From Gammaproteobacteria bacterium (GTDB taxonomy: Bacteria; Pseudomonadota; Gammaproteobacteria; Chromatiales; Chromatiaceae): a stretch of DNA of 45,218 nucleotides. Location: positions 1-45,218 of the forward strand of contig JAHJDE010000168.1 in assembly GCA_018812525.1 (NCBI GenBank), written 5' to 3'. This document shows, piece after piece, positions 6,170 through 15,694 of this stretch (position 1 is its first letter; each line of letters opens with the position of its first letter). The notes below the pieces were generated by a model. That model made no database searches, was not told the origin of the DNA, and saw only the letters and a program-made list of their open reading frames with translations. The position numbers and the translations under genes were made by a program.

Positions 6170-8680
6170 TCACCCCCGCTCCCCCAGATCCCGCCGCAGG
6201 ATCCAGGCCCCGATCATCCCCAGCAGCAGTCCCGGGAAGGCCACGGCCAGCATGTGGCTCTTGCCGCTCGACAGCCAGGTCATGGGCTGGCCCATGACGG
6301 GGAGCAGGCCCAGGACGTTGCCCCAGGAGATGCACCAGTGGGCGATCTCCATCCAGACCAGACCGAACAGGACGGCCCCCAGCCAATAGCGGCTGCGGTA
6401 CTCCTCGAAGCCCCCCTTCGATTTCATCAGGTTGCAGGCGACGGTCAGCAGGACCAGGCACCAGATGATCTGTGACAGGATCAGCCCCAGCGCGGTGTAA
6501 CCCCCGAAACGGTTGATCAGCAAGGCAGCGATGAAGTCGTCCTGCACGGCGGGCAGGGCCATGACCGGGCCATTGACACCGAACCAGCCGGTCACGCCGG
6601 TCCAGCCCCCCTCCCGGACCCGCAGCAGGGACTGGACCACCTGATCCCCACTGAGCCGGTGGCCCCAGGGATCGCTCCAGATGCGGAAGCGGTCGGCCTG
6701 GGGGATGGCGCTCAGATAGTCGGGCGGGTTGTGCCAGAGCCAATGGCCCATATAGATCACCAGCCCCAGGGGGAGCAGGACCAAAATTCCGCGCAGCAGC
6801 CAGGTGACAATGAAGCGCCGCCGCAGGGGATTGATGGCAGCCAGCCAGATGTAGGGCAGGGTACTGGCGGCGACGATCACCAGGGGCGAGTTGTCGTGGA
6901 CGCCCAGCATGACCACCGCCGTGGCCAGACCGAAGACGGCCACCGCCAGCAGGGCCATGACGATGCGCTTTCGGAAGTTCTCGCGGAAGTCCTTGCTGTC
7001 CATGAAGCGCATCCAGCGCAGGTGGGTCAGAGCGGAGGCCAGCATCAGGATCAGGGTCAGCTTGACGAACTCCACCGGCTGGATCCAGCCCAGTCCCTTT
7101 TCGTCGCCGGCCAGGAACTGGGCGCCGATCAGGGCAATCACCAGGGCCAGCCCCAGGCCCTTGATGAGCCGGGTCGGGAGCCCCCGGTTGGCAACGAAAT
7201 GGCCGATGAGATTGCGCCAGGCCAGGGCCGGCAGCCGCCCCGCCAGGGCCGCAACTGCGGCCAGCAGGGTCAGGATCGCCAGATGGCCCGAGGCGTGGGA
7301 GAGCCACTTGCTGTTGTGCGCCCCGGCCGCGAGCTGGGCCAGATTCAGTGCCCCGGTGCCCGCCAGGAACAGGAGCGCCAGCCAGAACAGACCGGCCATG
7401 CCGTCCAGCAGCCCCGCGCGCAGGAACTGGAGCGTGGCCAGCAGCCAGGCCAGGGCGCAGATCGCCATCCCCCAGGCCAGATTGTCGTTCAAGACGCCCC
7501 AACCCAGGAGGGCAAGGCTCGACAGGGTCCAGGCGGGGAGCAGGGAGAGCCAGGCCGCACCCCTGGTGGTCCGTTTGCCGGCGGCCTTGTCCAGATAATA
7601 GAGAAAGGCGCCCAGGGGCAAGGAGAGCAGCAGCAGGATGGCCAACAGGGCCAGACGCGCCGGACCCGGCAGGCTCAGGGGATTGGCGCCGACCCAGGAC
7701 TGGGCGCGGCTCTGGAGCGAAAGCCCCGGCGGCAGCTCGATGCTAACGTTCCCTCCCCCCAATCCCCTCCCGGGGGGAGAGGGAGCAAAGCTGACAGGCA
7801 GGTTGCGCGTCGGCTCCAGGATCATGCGATCCCCACCGGCCTCCACCCGGAAATAGGTCCGCCCAAGCACCAGGCGGTTGACCCGCCCATCGGGTCCGTC
7901 AAGGGGCAGATGGAAGCCGGTCAGCCTGCGTGGGCGCGCCTCTCCGGACTTGCGGATCTCCTCCCGCGTCCCGGTGGCGAGATTGCCCAGATAGAAGGCC
8001 CCCTGGCGCCAAAAGATCTTGGCCGTCTCCACCGGCACTTGGGGTAAAGCCCAGCGGTCGGGGCACTGCACCTGTCCGCCGAGTGAAAAAAGATTGATTT
8101 CCCTGGTCGGATTGAGGCCACGCGCCTGCCAGCGCAGCTCCCGCGCCTTGGCGCCCAGCCAGGCAGACAACCGGCCCAGGGTATCGTCCCCGTAACGGCA
8201 GAAGGCAAAGGCCGGCCGTTTTTCCGAAGTCAGCCTCCCATCCCTCCAGTGGACCCGGTCGCCGCCCTCCTCTTGCAGACGCAAGCCCTTGGCATCATCC
8301 GCCTCGACCACCCGGATCAGCCTGCCATCGAACCGGATCTCGTCCCCGGCCGACAGGGGCAGGCGCGGCACATAACGGGTGGCGACCCGGTCGGTGCGGG
8401 CATCGAGCCGGTGTTCCGGCGAAAGGCCGAAAAAGCGCCACTGGCCCTCACTGTCCCGTTCGATCCGCAGATGGCGCGCGGCGGTGGAACGGTCATGGGC
8501 GGTCAGGCCCAGGCTTGCCCGGCCCAGTTCTACCGACTGGCCGGGCTTGAGTTCCAAGGCAAGGCGCTCGGTCATCCAGATCTGGGGCGCATTCAGGACC
8601 AGGAACGCACCCATGAGGACGAACGCCCCCCAGAGGCCCAGGGCGAGGAAGGCCAGCGGCCGGCTTGTTCTCCCACTCAT
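6170..8680 (-). CDS. RodA/FtsW-like glycan polymerase, extended
   Basis: An 836-residue SEDS-family membrane protein, roughly twice the usual 370-420. Residues 8-30 form a first membrane helix. About 300 soluble residues follow, including a stretch with an FHA-like look (VELGRASLGLTA, then STAARHLRIERD). The SEDS core with many helices starts near residue 345. Family landmarks are GLGWIQPVEFVKLTLIL (the iQPsE-K motif), NRFGGYTALGLIL and MGQPMTWLSSGKSHM, the last departing from the usual P-F-x-SYGGS. SEDS proteins polymerise lipid II with a class B PBP, and one such gene ends one base upstream. Residues SPPGRGLGGG (about 7750-7790) are encoded by a GC-rich palindromic repeat inserted in frame. 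Confidence 0.85.
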   Translation of the reverse strand: MSGRTSRPLAFLALGLWGAFVLMGAFLVLNAPQIWMTERLALELKPGQSVELGRASLGLTAHDRSTAARHLRIERDSEGQWRFFGLSPEHRLDARTDRVATRYVPRLPLSAGDEIRFDGRLIRVVEADDAKGLRLQEEGGDRVHWRDGRLTSEKRPAFAFCRYGDDTLGRLSAWLGAKARELRWQARGLNPTREINLFSLGGQVQCPDRWALPQVPVETAKIFWRQGAFYLGNLATGTREEIRKSGEARPRRLTGFHLPLDGPDGRVNRLVLGRTYFRVEAGGDRMILEPTRNLPVSFAPSPPGRGLGGGNVSIELPPGLSLQSRAQSWVGANPLSLPGPARLALLAILLLLSLPLGAFLYYLDKAAGKRTTRGAAWLSLLPAWTLSSLALLGWGVLNDNLAWGMAICALAWLLATLQFLRAGLLDGMAGLFWLALLFLAGTGALNLAQLAAGAHNSKWLSHASGHLAILTLLAAVAALAGRLPALAWRNLIGHFVANRGLPTRLIKGLGLALVIALIGAQFLAGDEKGLGWIQPVEFVKLTLILMLASALTHLRWMRFMDSKDFRENFRKRIVMALLAVAVFGLATAVVMLGVHDNSPLVIVAASTLPYIWLAAINPLRRRFIVTWLLRGILVLLPLGLVIYMGHWLWHNPPDYLSAIPQADRFRIWSDPWGHRLSGDQVVQSLLRVREGGWTGVTGWFGVNGPVMALPAVQDDFIAALLINRFGGYTALGLILSQIIWCLVLLTVACNLMKSKGGFEEYRSRYWLGAVLFGLVWMEIAHWCISWGNVLGLLPVMGQPMTWLSSGKSHMLAVAFPGLLLGMIGAWILRRDLGERG

Positions 8681-8681
8681 C

Positions 8682-11033
8682 TCAGCGGTCCCATTGCTTC
8701 AGTATTCTCGCCACCACCCGGCCGCAGAGGTCACCGCCGGTGCCGCCGGTGGAATGGGTCAGGACGCAGGCGAAGGCGATGTCCGGTTGTTGTGCCCGGT
8801 CGTCGCGCCAGCCGATCATCCAGCCCGAATAGAGCTTGGGATGCTCCAGACTCTGGGCGGTCCCGGTCTTGCCGTAGGTACGGCAGCGGTCGCCGGGGTT
8901 CTCGATGTTGAAGACCCCTGCCGCCGTGCCGGACTCTGGGACTGCCTTCATCCCCTGGCGCAGCAGTCCCAGCAGCTCCTCGTTGAGCCCAAGCGCCTCG
9001 GCCTCCTTCGGCCGCGCAGCCCGCCCCTCCCAAGCAGCCAGCAGGGTTGGGTGAATCAGGTCCCCGGTGGCCGCCGCCGCCGCCATCCGCGCCATCTGCA
9101 AGGGGGTGGCCCGCACCCCCTGGCCGAAGCTGTTCTGGGAGAGCCGCTGCATGGGCGCCCCCAGCCGCGCGTGAAAGAGATCGAGATCGCCGGTCATGGC
9201 CCGCAGCACGGCGCCATCGATCAGCGGCTCCGAATCGCCGCTCTCCGTGGCGCCGACAGTCGGGAAGAGGGAGAAGCGCTTGCCGAAACCCAGGCGGCCC
9301 GCCATGGTCGCCAGGGTGGTATTGACCCCGCCCCCTTGCAGATTGCCCCGGTCCATCAACTCACCGAGGCGCACGTACCAGATGTTGAGGGAGTCGCGCA
9401 CTGCCTCGCGCACCCCCAGGCCCGAGCTGTGGCGGCCCGGTTGACAGGCGGCGTTGCGCAGGGCCTTGCCGAAGGCCCCGGCCAGGGAGCCGCCCTCGAA
9501 GTTGCAGACCTCGGAGGTCCCGCGCGGCTGGTAGCAACTGGCCCCCGAGGAGAGCCCCGTATTGCGTTCGAAGGCCCCGGCGCCCCAGCCCCGTAGCATC
9601 GCCGCCACGTCATCGCGTCCCTCGCCCGCGGCCTTGATCGCCGCCAGGGAGCTGACCACCTTGAAGGTGGAGCCCGGCGTCACGTGGGCATCCAAACCCT
9701 GCCAGGGATTGAAGCGGAAGGGGTCGCGATTGGGCCAGGTGATGGAAAAGGCGGCCCGGTCCCAGAGGCTGGTCCCGTCCGGCGGGCTCGGATGATTGGC
9801 CGCCGCCAGCACGGCCCCGGTGCGGGCATTCAGCATCACCACCGCCCCGCGCCGCTCGTTGTGAAAGGCGTCGCCTCCGCCCCACTCCTCGCCCAGGCGG
9901 CGCTCCAACTCGGCCTGGGCGATGGCTTGCAGCTTCGAGTCCAGGGTCAGCCGGACCTCGCCGCCCTGGCCAATGGCCGAGCCGGCCAGTATGCCCGAGA
10001 GGCTGCCCCGGTAATCGGTGCCGTAGCCCATCAGGGCGGCCAGACCGTTCTTGAGGGCAAAATCGCTGGGCTCGCCCTTGCCGTCATCCCCGGTCAGCAA
10101 CTGGCCGTCCGCCGTGCGCACCACGAAGGTCGCGGGCGGCCGGGAGGGGGCCAGTTTGCGCGAATAGCGCTCCCGCTTCGCCACCCATTCGATGCGGCCA
10201 GCCTTCAGTGCCAGGGGCAGATCCCGGTCCTCCGGCTCCGGATTGGCGACCGGCGCCACCGGCAGGCGCAAGGCGTGACGCCCGGCCGGCAGGGTCAACC
10301 GGATCTGATAGGCCCTGGCCTGCTCCGGGATGAAACCCTCGGCGCAATTGGGCCGGCCGGCCGGGACATCGGGGACGCAGGCCAGCAATTGATGGCGGGG
10401 CAGGCGGGAGGTATCGGGCCGGCCGATCACCTGGAGGGTCAGGGTGGCCCCCTTCGCCAGGCGCAGTTCGGAACGCCATTCCAGGCCCGGCTCCGGCGAT
10501 ACCGTCCAGTCGCCGAAGCCCGGCGTCAGGACACCGTTCATGACAAAACCGAACTCCAGGGGGACGCGGCCATAGCTGCGCAAGGGGGAGCCGGTTCTAT
10601 CGAAGGCCGTCCACTCGACTGCCGGGCCGTCGGCCACCCGGGGCCGGTTGTCGCGCACAGCGCTCAACAGCCGCCCCCGGTTCCATAGAGCGATCCAGTC
10701 GCCGAGGGTGCGGCCGGGGTCGGTCCCGTAATAATTGTCGATCAGCCGGGAGGCGAGCTTGAGGCCATCGGCATCAGCCCCCCCCGCCCGCCGGGCCAGC
10801 ACATGGTCCTTCGGCACGACGCTCAACTGGCCGTTGGCATCGGCGGTCAGCAGCTTTTCGTCACGCAGCTTCTCGAAGAGCTGCTCAGCCTCCGTGCGTT
10901 CCGACTGTCCTTCCAGCGACTCCAGATCGAGCCGGTGCAGGGCATCGAGGCGCCAGAGCACCAGCGCCGCGAACAGCGCGGCGAATACCAGTATCTTGAT
11001 CGAGAGAAAGAGAAGCCCCTTGTTCAACCCCAT
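8682..11033 (-). CDS. Class B penicillin-binding protein
   Basis: A 783-residue peptidoglycan transpeptidase with one N-terminal membrane helix (LLFLSIKILVFAALFAALVL). The penicillin-binding motifs are complete: SxxK in TPGSTFKVVSSL, SxN in RDSLNIWYVRL and KTG in YGKTGTAQSL. About 350 residues precede the transpeptidase domain and do not resemble the usual PBP2/FtsI dimerisation domain; part of them (about 170-290) reads as a beta-rich region. The stop is one base before the start of the RodA-like gene, so the polymerase and cross-linker are made together, as in PBP2-RodA pairs. It is probably a specialised, not the housekeeping, pair. Confidence 0.9.
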   Translation of the reverse strand: MGLNKGLLFLSIKILVFAALFAALVLWRLDALHRLDLESLEGQSERTEAEQLFEKLRDEKLLTADANGQLSVVPKDHVLARRAGGADADGLKLASRLIDNYYGTDPGRTLGDWIALWNRGRLLSAVRDNRPRVADGPAVEWTAFDRTGSPLRSYGRVPLEFGFVMNGVLTPGFGDWTVSPEPGLEWRSELRLAKGATLTLQVIGRPDTSRLPRHQLLACVPDVPAGRPNCAEGFIPEQARAYQIRLTLPAGRHALRLPVAPVANPEPEDRDLPLALKAGRIEWVAKRERYSRKLAPSRPPATFVVRTADGQLLTGDDGKGEPSDFALKNGLAALMGYGTDYRGSLSGILAGSAIGQGGEVRLTLDSKLQAIAQAELERRLGEEWGGGDAFHNERRGAVVMLNARTGAVLAAANHPSPPDGTSLWDRAAFSITWPNRDPFRFNPWQGLDAHVTPGSTFKVVSSLAAIKAAGEGRDDVAAMLRGWGAGAFERNTGLSSGASCYQPRGTSEVCNFEGGSLAGAFGKALRNAACQPGRHSSGLGVREAVRDSLNIWYVRLGELMDRGNLQGGGVNTTLATMAGRLGFGKRFSLFPTVGATESGDSEPLIDGAVLRAMTGDLDLFHARLGAPMQRLSQNSFGQGVRATPLQMARMAAAAATGDLIHPTLLAAWEGRAARPKEAEALGLNEELLGLLRQGMKAVPESGTAAGVFNIENPGDRCRTYGKTGTAQSLEHPKLYSGWMIGWRDDRAQQPDIAFACVLTHSTGGTGGDLCGRVVARILKQWDR

Positions 11034-11164
11034 TTACCCAACCAGCCCGCAGAAGATCATTTCTCATTCTGGCACAAAATCAGCGGGATTCACCCAAACC
11101 TTGCGGGACGGCACGAGGGTGAATGATTGATGTCATTGCCCCTATGGCGATTAGCGCCTTCCGT

Positions 11165-11734
11165 TCAGAACGGCACCCCTTCGTAGACGCCGGGGTAATC
11201 CAGGGTGAGGTTGAGGCCTTCAAGCAGGACAGGGTTGTCCGGATCGTAGTTGATTTCGTCCCAGGTCAGTTCCGAGGTGCGCCGGTAGAGCAGGAGTTCC
11301 GCTCTTTCCTGGGCCACCAGCAGATATTCCCGCAGGGTCGGGAGTTTGCGGTAGGAGAGGCGTTTTTCGCGGCGGTCGATGGCCTCGGTGTTGGCGGAGA
11401 GGACCTCGACCACCAGCAGCGGCTCATCGACCACATAGTCCTCGGTGCCAAGACGCTGCACCGCCGATGAGTAGGCGACCATGACATCGGGGTAGTAGAA
11501 GGCGTTGTCGCGGGCGATCCGCAGCTTGACGCCTTCCATGAAGACCCGGCAGGGGGAGCCTTTGAGATGGGCGCGAAGCAGGCTGAACACATTGCCGGCA
11601 ATGGTGTTGTGCCGCAGACTGGCGCCGGTCATGGCGAAGACCTCGCCGTCCCGGTATTCGTGGCGGACCGGGCTTGTCAATTCGGCGGCCAGATACTGGC
11701 CGGAGGTGATATAGCTCTTCTTCAGCGCATGCAT
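11165..11734 (-). CDS. Uma2-family PD-(D/E)xK protein
   Basis: A 189-residue protein of the Uma2/DUF820 family, a restriction-endonuclease-like fold common in Cyanobacteria and purple bacteria. The characteristic opening YITSGQYLAAE, HEYRDGEVFAMTGAS, RHNTIAGNVFSLL and the core FYYPDVMVAYSS, then LLVVEVLSANTEAIDRREK are all present; the D of YPDV and the E-V-L of VVEVL are the expected catalytic residues. The cellular role of this family is not established. It stands alone, with a palindromic element immediately upstream (11752-11842) that may separate it from the rib operon. Confidence 0.85.
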   Translation of the reverse strand: MHALKKSYITSGQYLAAELTSPVRHEYRDGEVFAMTGASLRHNTIAGNVFSLLRAHLKGSPCRVFMEGVKLRIARDNAFYYPDVMVAYSSAVQRLGTEDYVVDEPLLVVEVLSANTEAIDRREKRLSYRKLPTLREYLLVAQERAELLLYRRTSELTWDEINYDPDNPVLLEGLNLTLDYPGVYEGVPF

Positions 11735-11751
11735 GAAAAGTCCCCCAAATA

Positions 11752-11842
11752 TTAACCCGGATATTCCATAAATTCACCGCGCCCTCGCTTGTCCTTTGAT
11801 CCGCTGCGATCATCACGGCAATTTATGAAATATCCGGGTTAA
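11752..11842. repeat. 91-bp palindromic element (MITE-like)
   Basis: Two 23-bp arms, 11752-11774 and 11820-11842, are inverted copies with one mismatch; both ends read TTAACCCGGATATT. The 45-base centre is not repeated. The right arm supplies the stop codon of ribE (TAA at 11839-11841), so the element has replaced the original gene end or inserted at it. The TTAA at both termini may be part of the element or a target duplication. Confidence 0.8.
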
Positions 11843-12498
11843 GAGCGAATGAAACCCGCCCGCGCCAGCAGCTCTTCTGTGACCTCCTTGCCGGCCTCGG
11901 CGGCTTGGTCGCCCAGGAGAAGGCGTTCCAGGTAGCGGGCGATGAGGTCCACTTCCAGGTTCACCCGGCTACCCGGTGAATAGCCATCCATGATGGTCTC
12001 TTGCAGGGTGTGGGGGACGATGTTGAGGTGGAAGCGGTTGCCCTCGACGCCGTTGACGGTGAGGCTGGTGCCGTCGACGGTGATGGAACCCTTGTGTGCG
12101 ATGTACCGGGCCAGGGCCACCGGGGCCTCGATGGTGAAGCGCACGGAGCGGGCGTCGTCGTGGCGGCTGACCACTTCGCCGACACCGTCCACATGGCCGC
12201 TGACCAGATGGCCGCCGAGCCGGGTGGAGAGGCTGATGGCCTTTTCCAGATTGACCCGGCTCTGGGGTCTGATGTCGCCCAGGGTGGTGAGGGAGAGGCT
12301 CTCCCGCGATACGTCGGCGTAGAAGCCGTCGCCCGGCAGTTCGACGGCGGTGAGACAGACGCCGTTGACGGCGATGCTGTCACCCAGCTTGACATCGGCC
12401 AGGTCGAGCTTGCCGGTCTTGATGTGGAGGCGGGCGTCGCCGCTACGCTTTTCGATGCCGGCGATCTGGCCGACCGCCTGAATGATGCCTGTAAACAT
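11839..12498 (-). CDS. ribE: Riboflavin synthase
   Basis: Riboflavin synthase alpha chain (ribE; called ribC in E. coli), 219 residues, which converts two 6,7-dimethyl-8-ribityllumazine to riboflavin plus pyrimidinedione. The duplicated lumazine-binding domain is plain: MFTGIIQAVGQI and GDSIAVNGVCLTAV in the first half, and SGHVDGVGEV, GSITVDGTSLTVN and FHLNIVPHTL in the second. It follows ribD by 23 bases. Its last codons run into a 91-bp palindromic element that provides the stop; the usual next genes ribBA, ribH and nusB are not downstream. Confidence 0.96.
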   Translation of the reverse strand: MFTGIIQAVGQIAGIEKRSGDARLHIKTGKLDLADVKLGDSIAVNGVCLTAVELPGDGFYADVSRESLSLTTLGDIRPQSRVNLEKAISLSTRLGGHLVSGHVDGVGEVVSRHDDARSVRFTIEAPVALARYIAHKGSITVDGTSLTVNGVEGNRFHLNIVPHTLQETIMDGYSPGSRVNLEVDLIARYLERLLLGDQAAEAGKEVTEELLARAGFIRS

Positions 12499-12521
12499 GT
12501 TTCACCCCGTTCTCGATTGGT

Positions 12522-13646
12522 TTATGACGCCTTGATCCGTGCCCGGAGGCGGAGGTCCCGCCCCAGGGATCGCGCATCGATGATATCCAGTTCGATCCGA
12601 TCCGCCATGCGGCTAAGGCCGGGTAGATGGAAGAGCCCGCGCGCCCCGTCACCCATCAGGTGCGGGGCGACGTAGAGGATCAGTTCATCGACCAGTCCCG
12701 CCGCCAGCAGGGCGCCCGCCAAGGTGGGGCCGGTCTCGACCCATACCTCGTTTATAGCCAACTCCGCCAGCCGGCGCAGGCTTTTTTCCAGATCGACCCG
12801 GTCTGCGTCATCTCCCATCGATTCGATCAGGGCGCCGGCCCGGCGCAAGGGTTCCGCCTTGGTCTCGTCCAACCGGTTGCAAAAAATCATTGTCTCGCCC
12901 GCCAGGGTCAGCAGTTTCGCCCCCGGCGGCATGGCCAATCCGGAATCGAGCACCACCCGCATGGGCTGGCGTACCGGATAGTCCGGACCCAAATCATGCA
13001 GCTCTTCAGCCACGAGCCGAACATTGAGGGAGGGATCGTCGGCCAGGACGGTACCAATGCCGGTCAGGATGGCGGAACTCCGCGCCCTGAAGAACTGGAC
13101 ATCGCGGCGGGCCTCGGGGCCGGTGATCCATTGGCTCTCGCCGCTGGCCATGGCGGTGCGGCCGTCCAGGGACATGGCCATCTTGCAACGCACGAAGGGC
13201 AGGCCCCGCTCCATGCGCTTGATGAAGCCGGGGTTCAGTTGCTGCGCCTGCTCCTCCAGCAGGCCACATTCGACGGAGACGCCCGCCTCGCGCAACCGTT
13301 GCAGACCACGGCCGGCCACCAGGGGATTGGGGTCTTGCATGGCTGCGACCACGCGGGCGACCCCGGCCCGGATCAGGGCATCGGCACAGGGAGGGGTGCG
13401 GCCTTGGTGGCTACAGGGTTCCAGGCTGACGTAGACCGTGGCGCCCCTGGCCTTCTCTCCGGCTTGACTCAGGGCCAGGGGTTCGGCGTGTGGCTCCCCG
13501 GCGCGATGGTGAAAGCCCTCGCCAACGACCACCCCATCCTTGACTACCAGAGCGCCGACCCGTGGATTAGGATCGGTGGTGTAGAGGCCGCGCTCCGCCA
13601 GTCGCAGGGCGCGGGCCATGTGGCGATGGTCGTCCCTATCCGCCAT
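12522..13646 (-). CDS. ribD: Bifunctional riboflavin deaminase/reductase
   Basis: RibD, 374 residues, catalyses the second and third steps of riboflavin synthesis: deamination of the pyrimidine, then reduction of the ribosyl side chain. The N-terminal cytidine-deaminase-like domain has the zinc motif HAEPLAL and [11 protein letters not shown]. The C-terminal reductase domain starts at [15 protein letters not shown] with [10 protein letters not shown]. The open frame extends 67 codons further upstream, but the start at 13646 ([14 protein letters not shown]) matches the family and overlaps nrdR by 11 bases. Confidence 0.95.
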   Translation of the reverse strand: MADRDDHRHMARALRLAERGLYTTDPNPRVGALVVKDGVVVGEGFHHRAGEPHAEPLALSQAGEKARGATVYVSLEPCSHQGRTPPCADALIRAGVARVVAAMQDPNPLVAGRGLQRLREAGVSVECGLLEEQAQQLNPGFIKRMERGLPFVRCKMAMSLDGRTAMASGESQWITGPEARRDVQFFRARSSAILTGIGTVLADDPSLNVRLVAEELHDLGPDYPVRQPMRVVLDSGLAMPPGAKLLTLAGETMIFCNRLDETKAEPLRRAGALIESMGDDADRVDLEKSLRRLAELAINEVWVETGPTLAGALLAAGLVDELILYVAPHLMGDGARGLFHLPGLSRMADRIELDIIDARSLGRDLRLRARIKAS

Positions 13647-14142
13647 TGTCTTCCAGAAGGCCGGGCTGAGGCCCCCGCGCTGCGGGTCCCGGTTGCTGCT
13701 CCAGAAGCTCGATGGCCTCCAGGAAGGCGCCGACATCATTAAACTGGCGGTAGACCGAGGCGAAGCGGACATAGGCGACCTGATCCAACTTGCGCAGTTC
13801 CTCCATGACAAGCTCGCCGACCCGGCTGCTGGGGACCTCCCGCTCACCGGTCGCCATGAGTTTGCGCCTTATGTAATTGACGGCCTTGTCGATCCCGGTC
13901 GCCTTCACAGGCCGTTTCTCCAGTGCCCGTTCAATCCCCGCCAGCAGCTTTTCCACTTGGAATGCCTCGCGCCGGCCGTCGCTCTTGATGATGCGTGGCA
14001 TGACAATCTCGACGGTTTCATAAGTAGTGAAACGCTCGCCACAGTCAATGCATTCGCGCCGGCGGCGTACCTGATCACCCTCGCCGCTCAGGCGCGAGTC
14101 GACTACTTTTGTGTCTTGGGCACCACAGAAGGGGCAACGCAT
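13636..14142 (-). CDS. nrdR: Transcriptional repressor NrdR
   Basis: NrdR, 168 residues, is the zinc-ribbon and ATP-cone repressor of ribonucleotide reductase genes. The N-terminal zinc ribbon has [17 protein letters not shown] and [13 protein letters not shown] (four cysteines). The ATP-cone follows ([19 protein letters not shown]). The start at MRCPFC is chosen because the family begins exactly there; 27 upstream codons are read-through. It lies between glyA and ribD, a common gammaproteobacterial order. The C-terminal 15 or so residues, rich in P and G, are variable and overlap the ribD start. Confidence 0.96.
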   Translation of the reverse strand: MRCPFCGAQDTKVVDSRLSGEGDQVRRRRECIDCGERFTTYETVEIVMPRIIKSDGRREAFQVEKLLAGIERALEKRPVKATGIDKAVNYIRRKLMATGEREVPSSRVGELVMEELRKLDQVAYVRFASVYRQFNDVGAFLEAIELLEQQPGPAARGPQPGLLEDNGG

Positions 14143-14292
14143 GGTCGTATTTTCCTGAATATTTCGCGCAAAGGCGCCAATCCGCAAAGAGAGAAGGAAA
14201 TGCAGAATGGTCAGGATGGCCATTTTGCAAGTTCCTCAACAGTAAACCGCATTATTCGTCTTGGCGACTCTGCATCTTTGCGCGAGAAAAAT
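14143..14292. repeat. nrdR-glyA spacer with dispersed repeats
   Basis: The spacer holds two copies in opposite orientation of the CGCGCAAAGGCGC family (about 14163-14195 and 14270-14289) and between them a copy of the AGGAT-loop palindrome: left arm 14201-14212 with two changes, right arm GGCCATTTTGCAAG at 14218-14231. The same palindrome is at 101-133 and 34450-34490. It lies inside a probable operon, so it could shape message processing; that is inference. Confidence 0.65.
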
Positions 14293-15549
14293 TCAACCGG
14301 CATACACCGGCAGGCGCTTGCAGATCGACAACACCTTGGCCTTGACCGCCTCGATCACGGCCTGATCGCCACGACTGTCGATGACATCGCACATCCAGCC
14401 GGCCAGCTCACTGCAGTCGCCCTCATTGAAGCCACGGGTAGTAACGGCCGGGGTGCCAACACGAATGCCCGAGGTGACGAAGGGTGACTGGGGGTCGTTG
14501 GGCACGGCATTCTTGTTGACGGTAATGTTGGACACACCCAACCAGGCATCCACATCCTTGCCGGTGAGGCCGGCGGCGATGAAGCTCACCAGGAAGAGAT
14601 GATCGTCGGTCCCCTTGGAAACCACGTCGTAGCCGCGCGCCATGAAGACCTCGGCCATGGCCCTGGCGTTGGTCAGCACCAGCTGCTGGTAGGTCTTGAA
14701 CTCGGGCTCCATCGCCTCCTTGAAGGCCACCGCCTTGGCGGCGATGACGTGCATCAGGGGGCCGCCCTGGATGCCGGGGAAGACCAGGGAGTTGAGCTTC
14801 TTTTCGAGATCGGGATTGGACCTGGCCAGGATCAGGCCGCCACGGGGACCGCGCAGGGTCTTGTGGGTGGTGGTGGTGGTCACGTCCGCGATCTGTACTG
14901 GGCTGGGATAGAGTCCCGCCGCGATCAGCCCGGCCACATGGGCCATGTCCACGAAGAGGTAAGCGCCCACTTCGTCAGCGATATTGCGGAAACGCAGCCA
15001 ATCGACCACGCGGGAATAGGCGGAGAAGCCTGCAACGATCATCTTCGGCCTGTGCTCACGGGCCAGACGCTCGACCTCGTCATAGTCGATCTCGCCGGTC
15101 TCGGGGTTAAGCCCGTACTGGATGGCGTTGTAGATCTTGCCGGAGAAGTTGGGCTTGGCGCCGTGGGTCAGATGGCCACCGTGGGCCAGGCTCATGCCCA
15201 TGACGGTATCGCCCGGCTGGCACAGGGCCATGTAGACGGCGGCGTTGGCCTGGGAACCGGAGTGGGGCTGGACGTTGGCGTAGTCGGCGCCGAAGAGCTG
15301 CTTGGCGCGGTCGATGGCCAACTGCTCGGCGATGTCAACGAATTCACAACCGCCATAATAGCGCTTGCCCGGATAGCCCTCGGCATACTTGTTGGTCAGG
15401 ACCGAGCCCTGAGCCTCCATGACGCGGGGGCTGGCGTAGTTCTCGGAGGCGATCAGCTCGACATGCTCCTCCTGGCGGCGCTCCTCAGCCCGAATGGCGC
15501 CCAAGAGTTCGTCGTCATACCCTTCCAAACGCATCGTTTTACTGAACAT
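14293..15549 (-). CDS. glyA: Serine hydroxymethyltransferase
   Basis: GlyA, 418 residues, the normal length, a PLP enzyme that converts serine and tetrahydrofolate to glycine and methylene-tetrahydrofolate in the cytoplasm. The PLP lysine lies in [14 protein letters not shown]. Other family blocks are [31 protein letters not shown] and [13 protein letters not shown]. It is the first gene of the glyA-nrdR-ribD-ribE series on the minus strand and is divergent from the tRNA operon. No glycine riboswitch is visible upstream. Confidence 0.97.
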   Translation of the reverse strand: MFSKTMRLEGYDDELLGAIRAEERRQEEHVELIASENYASPRVMEAQGSVLTNKYAEGYPGKRYYGGCEFVDIAEQLAIDRAKQLFGADYANVQPHSGSQANAAVYMALCQPGDTVMGMSLAHGGHLTHGAKPNFSGKIYNAIQYGLNPETGEIDYDEVERLAREHRPKMIVAGFSAYSRVVDWLRFRNIADEVGAYLFVDMAHVAGLIAAGLYPSPVQIADVTTTTTHKTLRGPRGGLILARSNPDLEKKLNSLVFPGIQGGPLMHVIAAKAVAFKEAMEPEFKTYQQLVLTNARAMAEVFMARGYDVVSKGTDDHLFLVSFIAAGLTGKDVDAWLGVSNITVNKNAVPNDPQSPFVTSGIRVGTPAVTTRGFNEGDCSELAGWMCDVIDSRGDQAVIEAVKAKVLSICKRLPVYAG

Positions 15550-15634
15550 GGCCGCTCCGAAAGTTGTTCAACGGTAAATCGCTTCATTGTACCAGCAGGG
15601 AGAAATTGCGTCTCCAGAACATCTGGCAAATTGT

Positions 15635-15663
15635 TTGACCTGAACTTGGCTCGCGCGTATTAT
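15635..15663 (+). promoter_or_regulatory. Promoter of the tRNA operon
   Basis: TTGACC (15635-15640) and TATTAT (15658-15663) are separated by exactly 17 bases, a strong sigma-70 arrangement. The first tRNA begins about 25 bases after the expected start of transcription. Confidence 0.75.
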
Positions 15664-15694
15664 TTCGCCTCTGCCGAACTAGAGGCGCCTAAAT

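Noticed and set aside
6659-8047. A 462-codon plus-strand open frame
   Set aside because: It is the antisense shadow of the RodA-like gene, very rich in Q, G and R as such shadows are.
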